The notes beneath the pieces are model-generated. The model ran no database searches, was not told where the DNA came from, and saw only the letters and a program-made list of their open reading frames with translations. A stretch of DNA of 51,391 nt from an uncultured Clostridia bacterium (GTDB lineage Bacteria > Bacillota > Clostridia > TANB77 > CAG-508). Shown here in pieces: positions 42,837-51,212 of this stretch (positions are counted from its first letter, which is position 1; each line of letters begins with the position of its first letter). The position numbers were made by a program, and so were the translations under genes. Location: positions 1-51,391 of the forward strand of contig CALXZB010000007.1 in assembly GCA_944393125.1 (NCBI GenBank). The letters are read 5' to 3'.

Positions 42837-42876
42837 CAAAAAAATTTACTTTATTAGATTTTGTAAATAAAGGTAA

Positions 42877-42902
42877 CATAACTTTTGTGTTTAACATACA
42901 AT
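42877..42902 (+). promoter_or_regulatory. Possible sigma-E promoter of cotJABC
   Basis: CATACAAT (42895-42902) matches the sigma-E -10 consensus exactly. The -35 candidate CATAAC (42877-42882) is a weak match and the spacing of 12 bp is slightly short. The Bacillus cotJ operon is sigma-E dependent, which supports the call. Confidence 0.45.
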
Positions 42903-42933
42903 ACACTATATATAGTAAAAAAGGAGGAACAAA

Positions 42934-43299
42934 ATGTTTACACGCAGATATAAAAAATGTTACTGCATGAATAATACTGTGTGCACAAATAATACAGACA
43001 TATTAGAAAATAAATGTAATGATGTATGTTCATGTAGTTTTGAAAACTGTAATAATAATGAATGTGATTGTGGTTTTGATGAAGATTATGAATTAAGTGT
43101 ATTTCCTGAAAATCCGATGTTAGCACAAAGTTATGTTCCATTACAATTTATGGATAAAACTTTTAAACCTTGTGTTGGCTTAAAAATGGGAACAATTTTC
43201 CCAGAATTAGTTAGTCCTTATATACCTTGTCAGTCTATGAGAACAAATGAATTTTTGGAAAAAAGTAATATTATAGGAAAGGGGTGTAACAAATGCTAA
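42934..43299 (+). CDS. cotJA: Spore coat associated protein CotJA, with Cys-rich N-terminal extension
   Basis: A 121-residue protein. The C-terminal 65 residues are CotJA-like (MLAQSYVPLQFMDKTFKPCVGLKMGTIFPEL). The first 50 are an extension rich in Cys, Asn and Asp (KKCYCMNNTVC, SCSFENCNNNECDCGF), unlike the short Bacillus protein. It may bind metal or form disulfide links in the coat. The RBS AAGGAGG is well placed, and cotJB overlaps by 7 bp. Confidence 0.92.
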   Translation: MFTRRYKKCYCMNNTVCTNNTDILENKCNDVCSCSFENCNNNECDCGFDEDYELSVFPENPMLAQSYVPLQFMDKTFKPCVGLKMGTIFPELVSPYIPCQSMRTNEFLEKSNIIGKGCNKC

Positions 43300-43640
43300 A
43301 TGAACAAAATAGAAATTGCAATTGTATGAATAATACAATTAATTTAACTACTGATGATTCAAATATGTCTTCTTGCGAATGTGATAATTTTAATAAGACA
43401 ATGTATGAAATGTTAGAAAATATTAAATGCTTAAATTTTGCTATTGTTGAGTTAGGTTTATATTTGGATACACACCCTGATGATGAAAAAGCTTTATGTT
43501 TACACAGAAAATACTGCAAAGAATACAGAGAATTAACAGATAAATATCAAAAAGTATATGGACCTTTGACAATTCAATTTCCTTGTAATAAATGGAGATG
43601 GATTGAAGAACCATGGCCTTGGGAAAGGGGGAATTTCTAA
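43293..43640 (+). CDS. cotJB: Spore coat protein CotJB
   Basis: A 115-residue protein. The C-terminal 80 residues match CotJB (LENIKCLNFAIVELGLYLDTHPDD ... YGPLTIQFP, ending WIEEPWPWE). A 30-residue N-terminal extension contains NCNCMNNTIN, resembling the extension of CotJA. CotJB is needed with CotJA and CotJC for a coat/exosporium layer. Its stop overlaps the cotJC start by one base. Confidence 0.93.
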   Translation: MLNEQNRNCNCMNNTINLTTDDSNMSSCECDNFNKTMYEMLENIKCLNFAIVELGLYLDTHPDDEKALCLHRKYCKEYRELTDKYQKVYGPLTIQFPCNKWRWIEEPWPWERGNF

Positions 43641-44266
43641 TGTGGACTTATAATAAAATTTTACAATATCCAATTAATATTAAATGTACAGACCCTCGTC
43701 TTGCAAAAGTTATAATTAGCCAATATGGTGGCCCAGATGGTGAACTTGCTGCTTCTCTTAGATATTTATCACAAAGATTTGGAATGCCTGATCAAACTTC
43801 AAAAGCTATACTAAATGATATTGGTACAGAAGAATTAGCCCATCTAGAAATGGTTGGCACTATTGTTCACCAATTAACTAAAAATGCTTCTATTGAAGAA
43901 ATTGAAGCTGCTGGCTTAGGAGCATATTATACAGATCACGGTGTAGATGTATATCCACAATCCGCTTCTGGAGTACCATTTTCTGCATCAGTTTTAGCTT
44001 GCAAAGGTGATGCCATTGCAAATTTACAAGAAGACTTAGCTGCTGAGCAAAAAGCTCGTGCAACTTATGAAAAATTAATTGACTTATGTAGAGATAATCC
44101 TGATGTTGTCGAACCACTTCGTTTCTTACGTGCTCGTGAAGTCGTTCATTTCCAAAGATTTGGAGAAGCTCTTCGTGGAGTTCAAGATAAACTTTCAGAG
44201 AAAAAATTTCATATGAATAGTGATCTTTTCCTAAATGGAAAAAATAATAATTGTATGTTCCAGTAA
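43640..44266 (+). CDS. cotJC: Spore coat protein CotJC (manganese catalase family)
   Basis: A 208-residue ferritin-fold protein of the Mn-catalase family. It starts MWTYNKILQYPINIKCTDPR and has metal-ligand regions GTEELAHLEMVGTIVHQL and REVVHFQRFGEAL, plus the conserved GGPDGELAASLRYL. I chose ATG 43640, coupled to the cotJB stop as TAATG and preceded by AAAGGGGG. An in-frame start nine codons earlier lies within cotJB. It probably protects against peroxide in the spore coat. Confidence 0.95.
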   Translation: MWTYNKILQYPINIKCTDPRLAKVIISQYGGPDGELAASLRYLSQRFGMPDQTSKAILNDIGTEELAHLEMVGTIVHQLTKNASIEEIEAAGLGAYYTDHGVDVYPQSASGVPFSASVLACKGDAIANLQEDLAAEQKARATYEKLIDLCRDNPDVVEPLRFLRAREVVHFQRFGEALRGVQDKLSEKKFHMNSDLFLNGKNNNCMFQ

Positions 44267-44282
44267 AATATTTACAATAAAC

Positions 44283-44310
44283 AAAAGACACGGAAAAATC
44301 CGTGTCTTTT
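44283..44310. terminator. Bidirectional terminator after cotJC
   Basis: A perfect 12-bp stem (44283-44294 with 44299-44310, core GACACGGA/TCCGTGTC) with a 4-base loop and A/T runs on both sides. It ends cotJABC and the convergent small-ORF transcript. Confidence 0.9.
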
Positions 44311-44356
44311 GAAAAGTCTTAAAAGTCTACTTGGCAAAAGAACTCATTTTTGATTA

Positions 44357-44560
44357 TTAGCCTCTACCAAATTTACTACAATCCGCAAAATAATCAGAAA
44401 CAACCTCAGCTTGTTTTTCACTGCTTATTACTGTATTTACTTCAGGCTTATCATCTTCTAGCTCTAGCAACATCTCCAAAATCTTTATGCACTCTAGATC
44501 GTGAAAATACTGATTAACTCTAGCTGAAGCAAATCGTGGTCCTTTGTTGAACAGCGCCAT
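44357..44560 (-). CDS. Unrecognised small acidic protein
   Basis: A 67-residue soluble protein that I do not recognise. It starts MALFNKGPRFASARVNQYFH, has a leucine/glutamate-rich helix (KILEMLLELEDD) and ends SDYFADCSKFGRG. I chose the ATG at 44560 because GGAGGAGG lies eight bases upstream. An in-frame TTG 18 codons earlier is possible but has no ribosome site. The gene is visibly richer in G+C than its neighbours. It follows a second small ORF and a promoter on the same strand. Confidence 0.6.
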   Translation of the reverse strand: MALFNKGPRFASARVNQYFHDLECIKILEMLLELEDDKPEVNTVISSEKQAEVVSDYFADCSKFGRG

Positions 44561-44680
44561 ATTAGTTATCCTCCTCCCATGGTAATTTTTAAGTAATTGA
44601 GATTTAGTGGACAATGTTCGGATTATATTTTAATACTTTCTTGCCTCCTTTTAAGACTCTTTTTTTATTGTAAACAAAAT

Positions 44681-44857
44681 TTATTTTTTAGTCAATTTAT
44701 CATCATATACCTTATCGTGTTTCATAAGAATACTTCCAGATATCCTATAAGTTTTACGGAAATGTTTATAATTTTCTAATTTCTTTATAGTCGTTCGGTT
44801 AATATGATAAATAATAACATCTTGTCTACACTTTTCACTATCCCCCCTCATATTCAT
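44681..44857 (-). CDS. Possible 58-residue basic small protein
   Basis: An open frame of 58 codons starting MNMRGDSEKCRQDVIIYHIN and ending KHDKVYDDKLTKK. It is rich in Lys, Arg and Tyr, has no membrane segment, and I do not recognise it. AGAGGTG lies 11 bases before the ATG, and a near-consensus promoter lies further upstream. The ribosome site can be buried in a hairpin. It could be chance, but promoter, ribosome site and frame agree. The 120 bases between it and the next ORF hold an AGGAGG with no usable start codon. Confidence 0.4.
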   Translation of the reverse strand: MNMRGDSEKCRQDVIIYHINRTTIKKLENYKHFRKTYRISGSILMKHDKVYDDKLTKK

Positions 44858-44865
44858 TTGGAGGC

Positions 44866-44902
44866 TTACACCTCTGAAACATTTTACTTTTCAAGGGTGT
44901 AA
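44866..44902 (-). promoter_or_regulatory. Hairpin that could cover the small-ORF ribosome site
   Basis: In the minus-strand RNA, TTACACC (44896-44902) can pair perfectly with GGTGTAA (44866-44872), which includes part of the AGAGGTG ribosome site. The loop is 23 bases. A 14-codon frame starting with ATG in the loop overlaps the start of the 58-codon ORF. Confidence 0.4.
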
Positions 44903-44922
44903 CTACAAATTATTACTTAGAA

Positions 44923-44951
44923 ATAATATCATATTTTCAGTTGACAGTCAA
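44923..44951 (-). promoter_or_regulatory. Sigma-A promoter of the small-ORF locus
   Basis: On the minus strand, -35 TTGACT (44946-44951) and -10 TATTAT (44923-44928) have a 17-bp spacer. An extended TG precedes the -10. It directs transcription toward 44857 and the two small ORFs. Upstream to the addA terminator the sequence is A/T-rich with nothing else visible. Confidence 0.65.
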
Positions 44952-45040
44952 TGATTTACAGTCTTTTCACTCACAGCAATATCTTTTTTGTTTATATAGA
45001 AATTATAAAAAATATACCCTGTTTTGACAAAAGCTAACAT

Positions 45041-45068
45041 ACCCCCAGCAAGTGTACTTGCTGGGGGT
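45041..45068 (-). terminator. Terminator of addA
   Basis: A perfect 12-bp G+C-rich stem (45041-45052 with 45057-45068, core CCCCCAGCAAG) with a 4-base loop. The T-tract after it on the minus strand is interrupted. Confidence 0.8.
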
Positions 45069-45095
45069 TCTTTAATATTTTATCTTTATGTTCTT

Positions 45096-48000
45096 CTAAC
45101 ATAAAATTTCTTTTTCTAAATAAGTAGAATAAATATAAACTCTATCAACTTTTCTACCAGTTGCACTCTCTAATGCTCTTTTATATAAATCAAGTTGTAT
45201 CTTATATTTATCAATTAAAATATGTTCATTTTGATTTTCCACAAAGTCTGTTTTAAAATCTACTAGTACCAGCTCATTGTTTTTAGAAATATAATATAAA
45301 TCTATTATACCTTGTACTAGAATTTTTTCATCTGTATTTTGATTATATACTTCTTTAGCAGGAATATTAATGTAAAAAGTTTTTTCTCTTTGTACCACAT
45401 GGGCATGTATCATTTCTTCCCAGATTTTTGATTTTGTAAATTTAAGTATTTTATTGATATTTATAGCTTCTGCTTCTTTAGAAGTTATAATCTTTTTGGC
45501 TTGTAATTCATCAACTAATTGTTTTACATCATTATAAGTATATATTTGTTTTGATAAATCTAACTTTTGCATGCATAAATGTATTAACGTTCCTTTTTGA
45601 GCATTTGTAATTTTTGTTTCTTCATCTGTTTGCAAAAATTTAGGTATACTTATTAAATTTTTTGTTTTTTCAATATTGTTTTCATCTTTAATTGTAGTTT
45701 GTTTATTTAATTCTTTAATTTCTGTTACAGACACTTTATTTTTTAAAGTAGTAGAAAATTTTTTATCATATTCATATTCTATAATTTTACGAATTTTTTC
45801 TTTTTCATTTACATCTAAATTTTCATTAGTCAATTTTTCTAATACTGCATTTTCTATATTATTATCTTGCTTTTTATTTAAGTTAAACATTTTTAATATT
45901 TCATTTTTCTCATAGATTTGCACTGTTGCCAACTTATTCATTTCTTCATTATGATAAACATATACTAATTTTATCCAATCTAAATATGTTTTATATTTTT
46001 TTAATAATAAATGATTTAATTCACTATATCTGTACTTTAATTCATCAATTTCTTGTTGCTTATCATAAGTGCTATAGCCTGTAATTATTACTTTTTCTTT
46101 AGCTCTAGTTAATGCAACATATAATACTCTCATTTCCTCAGATAATGTTTCTAACATTATTTGATTTCTAATAGCTTGCTTTGATAATGTATCATATTCT
46201 ATTTGCCTGTCATAATCTATATATTTTACGCCGATTCCTATTTCTGGATGTAATAATATCTTATTATTTAAATCTTGCATGTTGAATTGCTTTCCTGTTC
46301 CAGATAGAAATACAACTGGAAATTCAAGTCCTTTACTTTTATGTATACTCATTATTCTAATTACATCATCATTTTCTCCTATAACTTTTGCGGATTCCAT
46401 GTCTTTACTACTTGTTTTTACTTTTTCTATATAGTTTATAAAGTTGAATAATCCTTTAAAGCTAATGCTTTCACATTGTTTTGCTCTTTCAAACAACATT
46501 TTTAGATTTGCTTGTCTTAGTTCCCCGTTTGTCATAAGCCCAACATAGTTAAAATAACCTGTATCATTATAAATTTTCCAAATTAATTCATCTAAGCTTA
46601 AATATTCTTGTTCCTTTCTCCACATTTCTAATTTACTTAAAAATATTTGAATTTTATTTCTTAAACTTGTGTCTACATCTTTTTTTGCTTTTAGCATTGT
46701 ATTATAAAAATTATCATATTTATCACTTAATCTAATTTGTACTAATTCATTATCTGTAAATCCACCTATTACAGATCTCATTACCGCAATTAATGGTATT
46801 TCTTGTAAAGGATTATCAATAATTTTTAATAAACTCATTATAGTTTCAATTTCTATACTTTCTAAATATTCTGATGATGTATCACTAAATACAGGCATAT
46901 TTAAGCTTAATATTTCTTTTTCAAATATTGGTGCAGATTCTTTAGTTGATCTTAGTAAAATTACTATATCTTTATATGATATATCTCGCTTTTCTTGTTT
47001 TTTAATATCATATATTTGAAATTTATTTTCTATCAATTGTTTTATTCTATTTGCTACAAATTTTGCCTCTAATTCTATATTCTCAATTTTTTCTTTTCCT
47101 TCATCAATATCTTCTTCTAGATTATCTTCATTCTGAGCTTCTTCAATTTCATCTACTTTTAAAATATCAATTTCTGTTCTTAAGTCTTCATTTGTATCTT
47201 CGTAGTTTGCACCTAAATTTAAGTATTCTTCAATTGTATAATTTAATTCTCCTAATTCCTCAGTCATTATACTTGAAAATATCATATTTGAAAAGTCTAA
47301 AACTTCTCTCCTACTTCTAAAATTTTTGAATAATTGAATTTTTAAATCATCTTTATCACTTTTGTAGTATTTAGTTTTATATTTTTTATATTTGTCTAAA
47401 AATAAATCTGGTCTTGCTTGTCTAAATTTGTAAATACTTTGCTTAACATCTCCTACCATAAATATATTATTTCCTCTTGATATAGATGTTAATATATATT
47501 CTTGAACTAAATTACTGTCTTGATATTCATCTATTGCTATTTCTTCAAATTTTTCTATGTATCTTTTAGCAATTTCACTTGGTTTTGAGTTTTCATCTAA
47601 TAGTATTTTTAAAGCAAAATGTTCTATGTCACTAAAATCCACTATGTTCTTTTCTTTTTTTCTTTTTTCAAATTTTTCACCAAATTGTATAATTATTTTT
47701 TCTAATTTGCTAAGAATTAGATACATATCATTTATATCTTCATTGGCTTCTTTTGAATTAAATATTAATATTTTATCTAAAACTTTTTTTAATGTTTCTT
47801 TTACTCCATCTCTTGTCATTTTAGCAATATCTTTTGCTTCTAATGTTATTTTTCTGTCTGTTGCCCATGTTTTAAATTTAATATTTGATGCTATTTCATA
47901 TGCTTTATCCCATGTATCCAAGTTTAATTTCAACATTTCTAATTGTTCTATATCATCATTTATAATAGCATAATATTTTGATAATTCATTAAACTTAGCT

Positions 48001-48719
48001 AAGTTATCTTTTTCTATTTCTAATTTTATAATTCCATCTTCCAATATTTCTTCTACTTGTTTTAATAATTGTTTTCCCCATATTGTTTGTGCAAAGTCTT
48101 GTTCAAGATTTTCTGAAAGATTAAACATTTCTACTTTTTCATGTAACCATTTTTCTGGGAAAGGGTTGCTTTGTATATATGTATATATTTTTAATATTAA
48201 TTCTTTTAGTTGAGTATCATCTCTGTAGCTTGTATATGTATTTATTAGTTTTTGGAAATCATTATCTTCTGCTTCATATTTTTCTTCAAATAAATCTTCT
48301 AATACTTCTTGTTTTAGAATTTCTATTTCTGTAGTATCTCCTATTCTAAAATTTTGAGAAATGTCTATTTCAAAAAAGTTATTTTTAACTACATCTAAAC
48401 AAAATGAATCTATTGTACAAATACTTGCTTTACTTAATAAAGATATTTGTCTTTGTAGTCTTTCATCTTCTGGATTTTCATCTATTTTTTTATAAATTGC
48501 ATTTAGTACTCTTTCTCTCATTTCAGATGCTGCTGCATTAGTAAATGTTACTACTAATAATTTGTCAATATCTATATGTTCGTTAATTATTTTGTTTATT
48601 ATTCTTTCTACTAGAACTGCTGTTTTTCCACTTCCAGCAGCAGCTGCAACTAATATATTACTTCCTTTTTCATATATTGCTTGTTTTTGTTCTTCTGTCC
48701 ATTTTACTTCATTTGCCAT
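45096..48719 (-). CDS. addA: AddA subunit of the AddAB helicase-nuclease
   Basis: A 1207-residue AddA. The UvrD-type helicase motor has Walker A AAAGSGKTAVLVERI (near residue 27), EIAIDEYQDSNLVQEYIL, GDVKQSIYKFRQARP, IMSIHKSKGLEFPVVF and VALTRAKEKV. The C-terminal PD-(D/E)XK nuclease has the motif GIIDLYYISKNNELVLVDFKTDF, then QLDLYKRAL. AddAB resects double-strand breaks for RecA loading. addB, normally immediately upstream, is not here: pnp occupies that place. The gene has its own promoter and terminator. Confidence 0.95.
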   Translation of the reverse strand: MANEVKWTEEQKQAIYEKGSNILVAAAAGSGKTAVLVERIINKIINEHIDIDKLLVVTFTNAAASEMRERVLNAIYKKIDENPEDERLQRQISLLSKASICTIDSFCLDVVKNNFFEIDISQNFRIGDTTEIEILKQEVLEDLFEEKYEAEDNDFQKLINTYTSYRDDTQLKELILKIYTYIQSNPFPEKWLHEKVEMFNLSENLEQDFAQTIWGKQLLKQVEEILEDGIIKLEIEKDNLAKFNELSKYYAIINDDIEQLEMLKLNLDTWDKAYEIASNIKFKTWATDRKITLEAKDIAKMTRDGVKETLKKVLDKILIFNSKEANEDINDMYLILSKLEKIIIQFGEKFEKRKKEKNIVDFSDIEHFALKILLDENSKPSEIAKRYIEKFEEIAIDEYQDSNLVQEYILTSISRGNNIFMVGDVKQSIYKFRQARPDLFLDKYKKYKTKYYKSDKDDLKIQLFKNFRSRREVLDFSNMIFSSIMTEELGELNYTIEEYLNLGANYEDTNEDLRTEIDILKVDEIEEAQNEDNLEEDIDEGKEKIENIELEAKFVANRIKQLIENKFQIYDIKKQEKRDISYKDIVILLRSTKESAPIFEKEILSLNMPVFSDTSSEYLESIEIETIMSLLKIIDNPLQEIPLIAVMRSVIGGFTDNELVQIRLSDKYDNFYNTMLKAKKDVDTSLRNKIQIFLSKLEMWRKEQEYLSLDELIWKIYNDTGYFNYVGLMTNGELRQANLKMLFERAKQCESISFKGLFNFINYIEKVKTSSKDMESAKVIGENDDVIRIMSIHKSKGLEFPVVFLSGTGKQFNMQDLNNKILLHPEIGIGVKYIDYDRQIEYDTLSKQAIRNQIMLETLSEEMRVLYVALTRAKEKVIITGYSTYDKQQEIDELKYRYSELNHLLLKKYKTYLDWIKLVYVYHNEEMNKLATVQIYEKNEILKMFNLNKKQDNNIENAVLEKLTNENLDVNEKEKIRKIIEYEYDKKFSTTLKNKVSVTEIKELNKQTTIKDENNIEKTKNLISIPKFLQTDEETKITNAQKGTLIHLCMQKLDLSKQIYTYNDVKQLVDELQAKKIITSKEAEAININKILKFTKSKIWEEMIHAHVVQREKTFYINIPAKEVYNQNTDEKILVQGIIDLYYISKNNELVLVDFKTDFVENQNEHILIDKYKIQLDLYKRALESATGRKVDRVYIYSTYLEKEILC

Positions 48720-48756
48720 TTTTACCTCCTAATATTTAGGTTTTTTCTATATTTCG

Positions 48757-48785
48757 GTTATATCACATTTTCTTTTTTTTTACAA
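48757..48785 (-). promoter_or_regulatory. Sigma-A promoter of addA
   Basis: On the minus strand, -35 TTGTAA (48780-48785) and -10 TATAAC (48757-48762) have a 17-bp spacer. An extended TG precedes the -10. The start codon is about 38 bp downstream. Confidence 0.6.
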
Positions 48786-48805
48786 TTGGTATGTATATAA
48801 AAATA

Positions 48806-48858
48806 CACCCTATTTTAGGATTTAACATAGATTTTTCTATGTATACTAAAATAGAGTG
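48806..48858 (-). terminator. Long terminator of pnp
   Basis: The outer arms 48806-48818 and 48846-48858 pair over 13 bases with one mismatch, and an inner stem ACATAG/CTATGT (48825-48830 with 48837-48842) stacks within. It follows the pnp stop and precedes the addA promoter. Confidence 0.75.
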
Positions 48859-48880
48859 CTTTTTCAATTATAAGCTTTTT

Positions 48881-51031
48881 CTATTCTTCACTAGAATTTT
48901 CTTCTAATTCTTGTTTTTCTTCTGTCTTAGGTTCAACTAAATCTTTCATAGTTAAATTTATTCTACCTTGATCATCAATTTCAATAACTTTAACAGGAAC
49001 TTTGTCTCCTTCTTTTATATAGTCTTCTACATTTTTTACTCTATCTTTTGATATTTTAGATATGTGTACAAGACCTTCTTTTCCTCCACCAATATCAACA
49101 AATGCTCCAAATGAAGTAACTCTTGTTACTGTTCCATAATATATTTGTCCAACTTCAAATTCTCTTACAATATCTTCAATCATATCTAGAGCTTGGTATG
49201 CTTTTTCTTGATCTGCTGAATAAATCATTACTTGTCCATCATCTTCAATATCTATTTTTACTCCTGTTGCATCAATTATCTTATTGATTGTTTCTCCACC
49301 TTTTCCAATTACATCTTTTATTTTTTCTACTTTTATTTGTGTTGTAACTATTTGTGGTGCATATGGAGATAATTCTTCTCTTGGAGAAGAAATAACTGGT
49401 TTCATTATATCATCTAAAATGTATTGTCTTGCTTTTCTTGTTCTAGCAAAGGCTTCTTCTATTATTTTATATGATAATCCATCAACTTTAATATCTACTT
49501 GGATTGCTGTAATTCCTTTTTCTGTTCCTCCAACTTTAAAGTCCATGTCTCCAAAGAAGTCTTCTAAGCCTTGAATATCTGTTAGCATCACATAATCTTC
49601 TGGATTTTCTGGGTTTGTTACTAATCCTGTTGAAATTCCAGCTACAGGTCTTTTTATTGGTACACCTGCATCCATAAGAGCTAATGTGCTTCCGCATATA
49701 CTTGCTTGTGAAGTTGAACCATTTGAAGACAATACTTCTGATACTACTCTTATTGCATATGGAAATTCTTCTTTTGATGGAAGTACTGGTACTAATGCTT
49801 TTTCAGCTAATGCACCATGTCCTATTTCTCTTCTTCCTGGTCCTCTTGAGGTTCTTGCTTCACCAACACTATATGCAGGGAAATTATAATGATGCATATA
49901 TCTTTTTGCTGTTTCCGTATCTATTCCATCTAATTCTTGTTCTTCACTTATCATTCCTAGTGTTACAACTGACATTACTTGAGTTTGTCCTCTTGTAAAC
50001 AATGCACTTCCATGTGTACGTGGTAATAAGCCAACTTCACATGATAATGGTCTTATTTCATCAATTGCTCTGCCATCAACTCTTTTATGCTCATAAAATA
50101 TCATGTCTCTTACACATTTTTTCTCTAGTTTGTAAATAGCTTCTCCTATTTCTTGAGCTCTTTCAGTTGCAGCTTCTTCACCTAATTTTTCTGTAACTGC
50201 TGATGTTATTTCTTCTGATAATTCAGCTACATTATTATCTCTTGTTTCTTTGTCAACTTCTTGTACAGCTTTTTTCATTTTTTCTGTAAAGTTTTGTTCT
50301 ATAAATTCATATAATTCATGGTCAACTGCAAATGATTTATATTCAAATTTAGGTTTTCCTATTTCTTCTTTTATTTTTGTTATAAATTCACATATTTTTT
50401 TTATTTCTTCATGTCCTTTTTTTATTGCTTCTAACATTATATCATCAGGGACTTCGTTTGCTCCAGCTTCTATCATTGCAACTTTTTCTGCTGTTCCTGC
50501 AACAGTTAAATTTAAATCACTTACATTTCTTTGTTCTTCTGTTGGATTAATTACAATTTGTCCATCTACTAATCCTACATTTACTGCCGCTGTTGGCCCT
50601 CCAAATGGAATATCTGATATTGATAATGCTGCTGAAGCTCCTATCATTGCTGCTACTTCTGGCGAATTGTCTTGTTCTACACATAATACTGTTGCTACAA
50701 CTACAACATCATTTCTAAAATCTTTTGGGAATAATGGTCTTAATGGTCTGTCTATTGCTCTTGATACCAATATTGCTTTATCACTTGGTTTTCCTTCTCT
50801 TTTTATAAATGATCCTGGTATTTTTCCTACTGAATATAATTTTTCTTCATAGTCTACTGATAATGGAAAAAAATCTATTCCTTCTTTAGGTTCTTTTGAT
50901 GCTGTAACATTTACCATTACTACTGTATCACCATATCTTACTACAACACTCCCATTAGATAATCCACATAGTTTACCTGTTTCTATTATTAGTTTTCTTC
51001 CTGCTAATTCAGTTTCATAACTTTTAAACAT
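48881..51031 (-). CDS. pnp: Polyribonucleotide nucleotidyltransferase (PNPase)
   Basis: A 716-residue 3'-5' phosphorolytic exoribonuclease. Two RNase PH domains (about residues 8-225 and 310-545, with FFPLSVDYEEKLYSVGKIPG and FTRGQTQVMSVVTLG) flank an alpha-helical domain. A KH domain (VIGKGGETINKIIDATG) and an S1 domain (GTVTRVTSFGAFVDIGGGKEGLVHIS) follow. It acts in RNA turnover with the degradosome. Order with rpsO upstream matches the classic rpsO-pnp arrangement. A leader hairpin is possible. Confidence 0.97.
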   Translation of the reverse strand: MFKSYETELAGRKLIIETGKLCGLSNGSVVVRYGDTVVMVNVTASKEPKEGIDFFPLSVDYEEKLYSVGKIPGSFIKREGKPSDKAILVSRAIDRPLRPLFPKDFRNDVVVVATVLCVEQDNSPEVAAMIGASAALSISDIPFGGPTAAVNVGLVDGQIVINPTEEQRNVSDLNLTVAGTAEKVAMIEAGANEVPDDIMLEAIKKGHEEIKKICEFITKIKEEIGKPKFEYKSFAVDHELYEFIEQNFTEKMKKAVQEVDKETRDNNVAELSEEITSAVTEKLGEEAATERAQEIGEAIYKLEKKCVRDMIFYEHKRVDGRAIDEIRPLSCEVGLLPRTHGSALFTRGQTQVMSVVTLGMISEEQELDGIDTETAKRYMHHYNFPAYSVGEARTSRGPGRREIGHGALAEKALVPVLPSKEEFPYAIRVVSEVLSSNGSTSQASICGSTLALMDAGVPIKRPVAGISTGLVTNPENPEDYVMLTDIQGLEDFFGDMDFKVGGTEKGITAIQVDIKVDGLSYKIIEEAFARTRKARQYILDDIMKPVISSPREELSPYAPQIVTTQIKVEKIKDVIGKGGETINKIIDATGVKIDIEDDGQVMIYSADQEKAYQALDMIEDIVREFEVGQIYYGTVTRVTSFGAFVDIGGGKEGLVHISKISKDRVKNVEDYIKEGDKVPVKVIEIDDQGRINLTMKDLVEPKTEEKQELEENSSEE

Positions 51032-51075
51032 TTCTTATTTCTCCTTTTCAATTTAAATTTTGCTACACCTGTTTT

Positions 51076-51163
51076 TAAGTAAACTAGATAGATTGTAACC
51101 TCTATAATATCTTATTTTTAATAAAACATTATACAAGCTACTTTTCTAATCTTAGTTTACTTA
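51076..51163 (-). promoter_or_regulatory. Long stem in the rpsO-pnp intergenic region
   Basis: TAAGTAAACTA (51076-51086) and TAGTTTACTTA (51153-51163) pair perfectly over 11 bases, with additional short pairing (GATT/AATC) inside. A TATAAT-like sequence on the minus strand lies in the loop. In enteric bacteria a leader stem at this place is cut by RNase III and gives pnp autoregulation; the same here is inference. Confidence 0.5.
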
Positions 51164-51169
51164 TAAAAA

Positions 51170-51197
51170 GAGACGTTAGCTCTGTTGCAAACGCCTC
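51170..51197 (-). terminator. Terminator of rpsO
   Basis: The arms GAGGCGTT/AACGTCTC on the minus strand (51190-51197 with 51170-51177, one G-U pair) are followed by TTTTT. It lies 16 bases after the rpsO stop codon and should limit read-through into pnp. Confidence 0.75.
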
Positions 51198-51212
51198 CTT
51201 ACAACTTATCAA

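Noticed and set aside
44615..44680. Strong AGGAGG near 44645 as a start for another gene
   Set aside because: No ATG, GTG or TTG lies at useful spacing downstream on the minus strand.
50250..50852. 200-codon open frame on the plus strand opposite pnp
   Set aside because: It is antisense to the highly conserved pnp gene, has no ribosome site and translates to low-complexity hydrophobic sequence, typical of a shadow frame.
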